Assembly (NCBI GenBank): GCA_030549495.1
Contig: JAUIRK010000923.1
Span: 496,001 to 560,000 of the forward strand
Direction of reading: 5' to 3'
DNA from: Nectonema munidae
Taxonomy: Eukaryota; Nematomorpha; Nectonematoida; Nectonematidae
Length of the DNA stretch: 64,000 nucleotides
The translations under genes and the position numbers were made by a program. Each line of letters starts with the position of its first letter. The stretch's first letter is position 1. This document shows positions 35,801-47,800 of this stretch, in pieces. The notes under the pieces were generated by a model. That model was not told the origin of the DNA and searched no databases. It saw only the letters and a list, made by a program, of their open reading frames with translations.

Positions 35801-38800
35801 AGGTTTGTTAACAATATGATTTCTTAAATTTTTCCCAAAAAAAGCTTCCTGGTGGAGTCTTTACCAGTGCCCAATTTTTCAAATCATCATCAGGTATAAG
35901 CAAGTTTTGAGAAGGTACGCTGGCTATGTACTTGTTGAAGGATCATAGTTAATAGTAAGACGTATAGAGGACATAATGATGAAAACAGTAGAAATATGAA
36001 TTTTTATAGCAGCAAAGAAATGAAATGACCATTAAAGCTTAGCAAGCGTTCATACAAAATAATTCATATGTGATTGATTTGTTTCAATAGCCAATTAATA
36101 AAGTAGTTGTGACACACATAGCATAAAACTTAGATATGTCAAAAGTAGTTTTGTCGGCTTTCTTCATATATATATACAACGCTTATAAGCACAAATTGGA
36201 TATAGCACACATGTCTGAAATTCTTTTATTTCAAACTGTCCTCAAATACGATTACATCAATATAAGCACAGATTTTGTTAATAAAAATTTATCTTCGATA
36301 ATAAAACGTGAAAAGTTGTAGAGTTGTGCGATTTAGTTCGTATATTTTGCACATTCTTCGTTTTACATAAGAGCTTATATCGAATGTGGACTGTATATAT
36401 ATGAGAGCAAAAATCGAATAAGGGTGTGACTTTTAACCGAAATCCCCTCGATATCCACCTCAAAAGTGTATTTTTTGTTAAAACATCTATCAAGTGGTTT
36501 TTTAAAGCCAAAATCCTATTTTACATCGATATTTGAAATCATTTCAATGAATTTTTACCGAAATCCTTCGGAATCCACCTAAATAGCAATTTTTAGTATA
36601 TCAATTAATTTTTAACATGTTATCTTCATTAAAAAAGATACTACATCAAAATCAATTCATATATTAAAAAAATATCGATGTAAAAGAGGTTATTGACTTT
36701 CAAGAAACCCCGTGATTTAAGTTTTTACAAATAAAATAACACTATTTAGGTGGATTCGGGTTAAAAAATCACACCCATCCAATAATATTTAGATACCAGT
36801 TGTCAAGTTTGCTTTCTTTATGTCTACGATGCTTAGTGCCTTTTAATCGAATCTCCTAAAACCGACTTAGATATTTCAGAATCTGTTATTTCAATTTTAT
36901 TGTTAGAACATGGTCATATGTAAAAACTTATCCCACTCACTTAATCAACAGAACAGCTTGCTAATTAGTTAATATAATCTGTTAATATATGTTATATTTA
37001 ATATACACAAAATCGTATATGCAAGTTCTAATCAGGAGGTTTTGCGCTCATACTTGTTTGTCATAATGATAAACCCTTAGTGCTTCCCTTTAGTTTGAAT
37101 TACAAGTCAAATTAATCAATTGGATCGATGTGGATACAGAGCATCTCATTAAACTTTAAAATTCCATTCAGGCCAGCAGCCTTTTATCTTCTATTATTAT
37201 TATATGCACCAAGTATAAAATAATGCTTCATGCAACCTTATTAATGATATCTTATCTTAGAGTCTGTGTAAGAGCAATACTTTTGCTGAAATTTTGTACT
37301 CTCTCTTTTTTATTATAACAAACTGATTTATAAGCAACAACTACCCCCAAATTTCCTTAACTTGAGATGCATCGAAGAAACAACTACTACTTAACGACAT
37401 ATACATAATACTTAGTCTCTAATAATATTTTGAAATTCATTAAAACAATTTTTTGTTAATGCTTTCATCTTGAACAAAATTAATAACGTATACGTTTGGA
37501 TATAATCATAGGATGAAGGCAGCGGAATATATATGATTGATTGGAAATTATCTGAGAAATTAATTAACTAAAATTTTGCAGGTATGGTGTAACGCTTTCA
37601 CTAATTGGTTATGTCGTCTACGTTTGATTTCCTATCATGAATTCTTAAACTGTCAATAAAAAAGCGTACTACTTATAAAATAGTAGCTAGAATAAGTTTA
37701 ATAGAGTTGAATTATCTTACTAGTTAAATATCAGTATCGAATTTTTATTAATATTGAAGAAAATTTCAAGTATTCTAGAACAGTGCTTTCCAAACTTTTT
37801 CTACTCATCGCCCCCTTAGAACACATTTTATGAATGGGCTTCCATGTGACCTGTTTATCTTTTAAATTTAAATGTTCGGTTCGATATTAAATCTCTGCTA
37901 TCATACTCTGACCTAATCATCTACACGCTTTCTTGTCATTACTTGAAATTTATATTCGCAGCACTAAATCGATTTTTTTTAGGAAGGAATAAAATTATTT
38001 TAGTGCCTTCCGAATAAAGGGGAGAGAATTTAAACTACTTTTTAGCTACTTTTTCCAAACCTCTAATACTCTTTTTAGCTACTGTCCACTTTGGCGTCCA
38101 CTATATCAAGACTGTCAACCTCAACCCACATTTTGGCTACTCACTGTTCTATAATGTTTTTTCGTGGTATCGTAAACCAATCAACTAACGAAATAAACTT
38201 AATATTTTTTTCAAATCAAACTTTTTTAAATCTTAAATGTTTAACTTTTTCATTTCATTCCAAAATGACTGTTCTAAGATGCATGTGTTACTGCACGTAT
38301 GGAGTTTTCATATTATAGATCTTTGAAGGTATTCAGATATTTCTATTCACCCCCCTGTGTTGTGAATTAACTTACCCAGCTTATTTGGATTAATCAATGC
38401 CCTAAAAATAAAATGGTCATGGTAATTTTTCATATCTAAACACTTTAATAAAACGTATATAAAATTATATTATCGACTATCTTCTATCTTGGTTTGCTTT
38501 GTTCCCAAAAAGATAATGTTTCAACTTTTCTTCTAAGTTGTAAACAATAATAAACTTTTATAGGTCGGCAGTAGGCACAGTGGTTGTTGTCCAGGCTTTT
38601 GATCTCGTCCTACCTGGTTCGATTCTTGATCGTATATTCCTATCATTATGTCCAGTTATTCTTCGTATGGATGCAATACTGATAACTAAAATAAATATGT
38701 TAATTTTAGGACGGGCATTTGCTTAATTTCAGTGATGCTTCATACTTTTCCTCTATTTTAGAATCTTCTTTAAACTGCAGCGAGAATGAATTTTCATGTT

Positions 38801-41800
38801 TGGGAAAGGAAGTTCACTCCTGTATCCCCCTTTCCTGGAAGTGTGATGGTCAAATGGACTGTCATGATGGCTCAGATGAACTCTTTTGCTGTATTTACTT
38901 TTACCACCACCTTTTAAAATACGATTCTTTCTTAGACCTATATCCAGGGTTGTCGAGTTGGAGTCGTACGTTTTGAGAAGGAATGGGAGTCGTTATAATC
39001 GCACTCCAACTTTAAAATCTTTATAATTGTTAGAGCTTCAAAAACACAACATAAAAATGTTAAGTAGAGAGTTTTTGAGAAAATTTCTTAATGAAATACT
39101 TTAGAAAAAATAAGCTAGGATATATTTATTTTTTGAATGCTATTGTTTTGATCACAAATTCAAACCAAAAAAAAACAACATTTTAATAAATTATTTTGAT
39201 GGATCTCCAATTAAATCTTGATCAAATTCTTTTTTTTAAGATCTTTCATTTTTATAGAGCATTTCAAAATATTGATATTTACTTTATGTGTAGCAGACTT
39301 TAAGATATTCATTTAAGTGGTTCATTAGGATTTGTGTATAAATAAAATATTTGTTTTATAAACTAATAATTTCTCCAAAATGCCTTCTTTTTCCAACTTA
39401 TTTATCATTATATATTCATATTTTGATATCTTTAATTAATTTTAATTACATTAATTAGCATTAGCAATTAATCCTTTTATAAAGAATGATGAAATAGAGA
39501 ACTCCAGTGGCGGATCCAAGGGGGAGGCCTCATGGGCCTAGCCCCCCCCCTATTAAAAATGGCTTCGAAAATTACCCTTACATGTATAAAAATAAATTTT
39601 TGCAATTTTTTCATGGCAAAATAATATTAAAAATATGAAAACATAGGTAATTATTGATTCTAAAACATATAATACAGCTGCCGTATTCTCTGAAGACTTT
39701 TAGCAAAATTGTAAAAAAATTAAATAGATTTCGCCCCCCCCCCCACCCTTTAAGAAATTTCTGGATCCGCAACTGGAGAACTCTCGTGCGTTTAAAATTT
39801 TTAAATGTAATTTAGCAATAGCTTCCAGGCGTTCTTTAACGCAAAATCTTTCTTGTCTTTTATTTTCAACAATTTTCTTTTGCCATCTTCGGTTTTCACA
39901 GTACTCTTATAATGAAGTGATGTGCTCATTAGATTTGATACAAATTTTTTTTGAATCACGAAATTTTCAGTGAAATTATTTCTTATGGATGTAAAAAAGG
40001 CATCAAACTAACATTTTTACTTCGAATTGGAATTCATGTGATCTCCCATAAAAATAATTTTGTTATGCTTGACCTCTTTCAAACTAAATTTTCAAAACAT
40101 ACCTTTTTTGATACTGATATAAAAAGTTGGTTGCGATATTTATATTTTGTTAAATTTCTTTTTGTTTCTTTGGCCAATTTTATGACTAAATTTTATGATT
40201 ACCTAAAAATATAATATCCTGAATATAATTAAAATTTTAATTTTTTTTATTTCTCATCTCACCGAAAATGAACAAAGTTAAGACGAGAGTTGACATTTTA
40301 ATTTGATACTTGTGATCTTGAATTCTATTTCCCTTTTTTAGCCCTAATTTGCCTTAATTATATTATTTAAATTAAAAAAATTATAAAATTATTTGATTTC
40401 AATATATCACTGTCAAACTTTTATCACCATTTTTCGTCCTTGAATAACGTAACTATCTTTACTTGTGACAGCTTTCCAATTTACATTATTTGTTCACGCT
40501 TTTTTGTAACTACAGTAAACTCTTGATAACTCATAGTCGGATAAATCGAAATTCCGCTTAACCAGAAGTAATTAATGTGTGTTTTGATGTCAACTTTCAT
40601 GCTTCGAACTTTGGTTAACTCAAACTCACACCTCCATTATTCTCAATAACAATTTTCAATGCTCTGTGTGAATCTCAGTAGTCCATCGTGTTTCCAAATA
40701 TTCCCGATGCTTTAAATACTACTTTTTAACGAGAAATCAATGGAAGTCTGAATCACACATCTATTCTTTCCTTTCGTCGTGAGACATTTGCAGCACTAGC
40801 TTTGATTTATTATTATCTTTAAGCGAGAAGCCCCAAGTGTCGATTTTTCCTTTTTGATATAATTTATCGTATTTTGTATGTTTTCGTTCGTGTTCTTTTT
40901 TATAAAATACAATATATTCAAAATAATTATTTTCTCAAGTGTTGCACATTTAAATTAGCGCATGGGCAGTATCACAGAATAGTCATGATGAAAAATGTAT
41001 CCATTTGACAACATTAAGATCCTCACACTACATGACCCAGCAACTTCGTTTAACTCGAAATAATTTGTTGGCCTCCCAGGACTTTGAGTTATCGCGAGTA
41101 AACTCTAGTTTAAAATTATCGATTATTTGAAGTGTATTTAACCCTTTCGTGACCAGTGTATCATATATGATACATAAACAATTTTACCTTCGTCTGCTTT
41201 TTCAAATAGTTTTGTATATGAATCTTCTGCTTTTTAAAAATATCGTCTGATTTTTCTGGTCATGAAAGGGTTAACATGATATATCTACTGAGTATGTACA
41301 AAATTGTATTCGTATGTGATTTCATATCCTTTATTTTGGGAAGTAGCGAAGAAACAACCACAATAGAAAGACGAAACATAAGTTGAAACACAAATATAAA
41401 AATAGTTACGTAAATCCAGAAATAATTATTTAACCCTTTCGTGACCAGAAAAATCAGACGATATTTATTAAAAAGCAGAAGATTCATATACGAAACTATT
41501 TGAAAAAGCAGACGAAGGTAAAATTGTTTATATATCATATATGATACTCGGGTCACGAAAGGAGTTAATACAATTTTTAGAAGATACTTTATAATAAAAA
41601 CATAAAGTTTTGAATTAATTTCAGATATAAATAATAAATAATGCTTAGAACAAAAAAGTAAAGTTTTGAAATTTTTTTTATGAAATTTAAATGTTTTTTG
41701 AATGCGTCTCTCAGTTTGAAAATAGCTGGATTATTCGTCTTATTTACTCTACCTTTGCGTGATTTATGTTTAGCCAAAGAAAATGTTTGTTCAAAATCAG

Positions 41801-44800
41801 AATTCAAGTGTGCCAACGGGAAGTGTATCTCCTTGTCCTGGCTTTGCGATCATGACAACGATTGTTTAGATAATTCCGATGAAGAAAATTGCACTTCCTC
41901 CTCTTATTACACACCCTCTTGTTCAACGTCAAACAATTCTATTCAATTTCGATGTGGAAATTCCAAATGCATTCCTGCCAGGTCTTTCCAATATTTTTCT
42001 TTAATCTAACTCTTCCTTATCCCTCTCTTGAAATTGTATTTTTTTTTAATTCTTTTAACCCTAACAAACTTTTAATATAACTTTTTGACAATTTTTTTCT
42101 TCAAAAAACTGGTTTTACCCGGTTTTGTAACAAACATTGCTTCAAAGAACCTGTTTCAAGTTTTTCGGTTTTTTACATCTCTAATCCTAACCCACACAAT
42201 AAGTTTTCAAAATTTTAAACATTTTTATTATGCAAAGTGAGGAATAAATTTAAATAGTCAAAATGAGCGATGTGCCCATGTGTTAGGCATCTATTCAGGG
42301 CTCTGGAGTCGAGCTCCATACCATGAAATTAGCTGCGCACATCTGGTGAAGAGAGGATTATATATCGCCCGCCATTTATTCTCACTCCCAATAATTTTTA
42401 TTGGTACAGATATATCTTTTTATATATTGCGCTGAAAATAGTGCATGGCTAACAACACAAATTTCTACATAAAAATATAGAACATGTGTAGAAAGCATGT
42501 TTATAATAAATGAAATATATGACAATTAATAATAGCACTCGTAAACAGTGTACTTTTTGAGAAGGAACACGTAATTACAGCACTATGGTTGTAGTGACCT
42601 GCAATAATCATGGATACTATAATATATATAAAAATTAATGTTTAAACCCCCTCCCCCTAGGATATTTCCCTTGCCCCCTAAAATTGAAAAAGGACCTTGA
42701 CAGTGCCATACATTTTTCTATCATTGTAAATTGATGAAAAAATAATTAATTTAAAATTTCATTAAATTTGAAATATGTTTGGATGTTCCAAAAGCAAATT
42801 TAATTTCTCATAATTTTTCAAAAAATGCCGTCAATTTTATTTATTTCATTGACAAAATTAAAAATATCAAAAGTACATTCAAAAAATATTTAATTAAAAG
42901 ATCTAATTTTATTTCATTATTTCATTCTTCATCACGTGTGGAAGATATTGGAATTAACGCTACGTGCATTATAAAAGAAATATCATCTTTCCACTAAAAT
43001 AGAAAGCTGTAATTTTTTTGATTTGATCTGATGATAAAAAGTCTTTTGAATATTCTCTTTTTTAACATAACAATTTTTAAACAATAAATAGTTATAACCA
43101 TCTATCTTGTTTTATTAATAGAACGTGGTACTCTAAATTTTACAAAACTTTTTTCACCATCAAGATACATGAGGCTTAAAAGAAGAAGTTTTTTGTAATC
43201 ATTTCTAACATATTTCTTATTTAACATATCTTTAAAAAGTTAACCATGTCACTTTTATCTTTACTTTCTTCATAAAAAGTGTAATTGCATCTCTCATTTA
43301 AAGATAATACTTTCAACTCTTTTCTAAATTTATTAAAAAGATCATGTTCGAATCCAGAAGTCTTGTGAATTTTTATATCTTCCCATACATTTTTTGGCAA
43401 AATTTGACCAATATGATGTCTGAAAGGACACCAGAAAAGTGGCTTTTTAAGTTTATTGAGGATACAAACGTCCAGTCTTAAGACTTGTGTCAAAGACCAT
43501 TGTTTTGACAAACTCCTTACAACTCCATTTTTGAAGTAAATCTACAGAAACACTTGAGAGCACTTCTCCTCCTTCGTTTTTCTCATATGAATTTATTAAA
43601 AGCACTGCAAGTAACTTACCTATGTCATTTTTTGAAACCACTTCTGGCATTCGCTCCTCTTAATGAAATTTACTTTTCAATATAGGATGCAATTTTCCCC
43701 CCAGTGCAAATTCAAAAAGGTTGTTGGATTCTACGAGTTTTTAATTTTACTGGCCGTTTCTTTTATAACTTCAACTTTATATTTATAAACTTGATTAGCG
43801 AAACATTGTTTCTAATTATTGTAGAAACTATGTTTTCTTTTCTTAAAATATCTTATCGTACAAATATTCTATTTCCATTTTATTACATCTTTTATGAGAT
43901 TTTGTATTTGAAACATTTCAAAAACATTTCACCATCGTTATCTACAAATTTTTTTCAATAGACATTTCTTTTTACTCAATGCAAGCTTTTTGTCTATTTT
44001 TTCGTTTTTGAATAAACGAAAAACTTTTAACATCTACCCTACCATAAGAAGCTTTTTTTCTATCACCAATCATTCTGTCTAAAAACAAAATATCAGCATC
44101 AATTCCTTTTTTTTCAAAAGAAGTTTTTCCAACTTTCGTTTTGTTCTTTTTTTCTAGAACATTTTTTGGTCAAAATGGCATTGTTTTATCAAATTTACTT
44201 TTGAATTCTAAAATCTTTTTATTATTTTAATGCTTTCCAACTTTAAATTTCTTTATTTTGTTATATTTAAATGAAAATATATTTGTTTATGTATTTAGTT
44301 TAACGCCATCTACAATTTTTTTTTCTGCAAAATTTTTTTTTTTTAATATTATTTCAAACTAAAATACAACAGAAAAAAAAGTAAGGGATGATTTGAACAT
44401 TTTTGGGCGATAGAAACCCCCTGTATTGCTTCCATGAATTATTTCTTACACGATTGCGTGTACCGGGAGAATGTATCCTCAGTTAACTGAAATTTTTGGG
44501 TTTTTGTAGAGACGTGTAAAAAGAAAAAATAACTATTTGTGATCTAATACATTTTGGACAATAATTTGTCCATTATTATCAAAGATAGTGAAAGTTTGAA
44601 GGAAAATGTGATAATATAAAATGATAGCACGTAATGTATTAAATCACTAATAAAGTTTTTCTCCGATTTTACACTTCTTTACACATCATATTCACTCTTT
44701 GTAAACATTAAACAATTAATGAATGCTTCTCAACTTTATCCACTCTGGCATTTTAAAATGTTGATGATTATTATATTAAAGACATTATTTTGACATTTAT

Positions 44801-47800
44801 TTTGTGTTTCACTCAATTATTTTAAATTTAAAAAATAAATCATAGGAAATGAGGAAAATTTTTAATATTAAACTTTCCTTGGATTCGTTTTTTGATAGCA
44901 TAATTTTGCAGATAGAAGAAGAAATTTTATTGATATTATAAAATTGGAATATAGGCATAAAACTATAATATCAATGAATGAATATAATAAATTTGCAGGG
45001 TTTACAATATAGGTGAAATAAGAGGTCAAACCCATTTAAGTTTGAAACCTTCTTGCTTCATATTTTTGCATTTGATAAATTATAAAAATTGATCCAAAAT
45101 ATTTTTATCAGAAATCTATATATCCTAAAAAAATTAAAGAAAAGAGGAAAAAATTTTTGCCGAAATGATTCCCATTAAATACCTCTGACACGCGCGTCAT
45201 AAGTACGTCATCACTTACCTAAAAAGGAGACTCGGTGATGTCCTCTCTCTCCCCCGCCATTGCATTAAATTGAACTTAGCGCAGATTTTTAGTTCTTAAT
45301 TGTTTTTTCTTCTTTTTTTTTGCCTACACCTTATTCCTAAAATGAGGGTCAGTGGCCATGATTCGTTGTCTCCATATGGATCCATCTTGAACATCAATTT
45401 TTCTAAGATTCAATTCTTCAAGACTTTTAGTCGAACTATCACTCCATCTTAACAGTGGGCAAGCCGCTCTTTTTTCCTTCACTTATTCTTTTAAAGCGTT
45501 CTGCTTTTAGGCAAGTTTTTCTTCTCTATCGTACAATTAACTACCTTATCACAGGAGGAATTACATATTTGAAGACACTTTAGGAATTAACCGATTTAAG
45601 GCTAAGCAAAGCAGACGATATCTAAAAAAACGCAGACGATTTATATTCAAAGTCATTGAAAAAAGCAGACGAAGATGAAATTACTTATGTTCCAAAATAG
45701 GAACATTGGCCGTAAATGGGTTAATGTTATATACAACGCATATAAACGTGATTACATTGATTCGAATGTTTTGACAGTTAACTAGTCGTTATTTTTACCT
45801 TTTTTTTTTAAATAATATTTTCCAAGATGAATAAATTATGCACAAAAGATATTTGTTAATATGAACAAATTGAGTTCTCGTTCAGAATTGGAATTGTTTT
45901 TGCTTTGACGAGTGGGAATCAACTCTGAAATAAAAATTTTAATCAATATTCGAGAAGAAATACATAATTATCGCCAAAATATTATGATAGCTAAATTTGA
46001 TCATTTAAAATCAGGGAATTCATTAAATCGAAAATAAATACAAATTAGCGAATAGTATTTCAAAGTAAAAGGTAGAACTAAAAAAATGATAACAACTACT
46101 CAATGAAGCAGAAATTCTACTACACAAAGCTATTCACTTTTAATCCTTGCTGTCACTTATATTCATTACTCATTTCCAAAAATTTGACTTCAATATATCA
46201 CTGACAAACTTTTATCAACATTTTTCGTCCTTGAATAACGTAAAATTAATTAATATAATAAAAAATCTTACTTTGACGACAAAAAATAGTGTTAACTGTA
46301 TATAGTATATATGTATGTATATTGTATATATTGTAGTAAATGGAATCTAGACTATTGGTTTAAGAAAAGAGTCACCATCTTCAACTTTAACATCGGTACC
46401 TCTTTCTTTAATCTCTCAGGAGCAAATCCAGAACTCATATAATAAAAAGATGGAGATTTTTTTTATTGTGATATTAAAATAATATATATCGATTTGGCGA
46501 TAGTTGTATTATACTTTTATTTTTAAAAAAAATTTCTCATAAAGCAGGCATAAACATAAACATCCTCAAATTTATTGGGGGCGAAATTTTTGTTTAAATT
46601 TTCAAAATTATTGGTCTGGAAATACCACGGGAGACCAAATATTCAAGCAATCCTTTAAAATAGAGTGTATTCAGCGCATACCTAAAGTTCTAAATTTATA
46701 AGACTACTTTATATTTTTTTTTACAAAATTTGTGAATTTAAATACTATACTTCCAGCGAAAATATTTTAATTAAATTTGCATATCGAATATACACTAGTT
46801 AAAAAAACCAAAAATGTTAGGGGGTGGAATAGGCTTTTCATTTGAAAAATGAAGTAGTCTACCAGGCACATTACAGGAATTGATGAAAGGATATTTGATT
46901 CATAGAGAAAACAAATAACTGAAGGTTGGATAGTTTTATGAGTGAATGTAGTCTAAAGGCAAAGAGTCTACTAGACACCCTGCGATGTTTATATGAAAAA
47001 ATGTGATTGATTCAGGGGCAAGGGTATAAAATGAAGTTATAATTGTGCAAACAAAAATAAAACAAAAAATTAAGATCGCATTTCATTTTACTCAGCATCA
47101 TTCAAAAATAGTTTAAAAACTAAATTGATACAAGCTACAAAAAGTAAAATAATTTTTAACATTTTGCAATGATTTGCCTTTTATAATAACTTTTAAGGAA
47201 AAAAAGTATATCAGAAAAAGTTATAAAGCTTCAACAAAAACTAAAAAATTTTAGAGCATAACTTAAGTTTTTTGAAAACTAATTTGACAACACAAAGTAG
47301 GGGCCTAGAGGTCAAGTGTAAATAACTTCATACACCCTCTTAAAAGATTCTGTAAGTATTTTTAGTACTACTTTTCATTTATGACTTTATTAGTCAGTAA
47401 TTATCATCTTTCAATCTTACTAATGTGATGCTATGATTGGTGAAAAATATACATAAATTTGACACATGTTTGAATCAATTTCCATAATTTATCAAATACA
47501 AAAATATGAGCAAAGAAAGTGGCAAAGTTAAAAGGATTTGATCTGAAAAAATTGTGACCCGATCGGGTAGTAAAATTCTATTCGGAAATCCGGGCAACCC
47601 GATATTTTCGGATATCCTGCACACAGTGGAGGATCCAGGGGGTGGGGGCTCATGGGCCTAGGCCCCCTATGAAAAATGGCTTCGAAAATTACCCTTACAT
47701 GTATAAAAAATAAATTTTTGCAATTTATTCATGGTAAAATAATGTTAAAAATATTACTAATTAGATAGGTAATTAGTGATTCTAAAAGACATAATACAGC

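Noticed and set aside
41680-41773. Hydrophobic N-terminal extension before exon 3 as a signal peptide of a separate gene
   Set aside because: It is intron sequence ending in a good acceptor (TTTAG); the splice phases tie the exon to the receptor gene.
45180-45220. Cluster of TACGTCA/GCGCGTCA words as a promoter
   Set aside because: Inside intron 3 with no transcript evidence; short words alone are weak.
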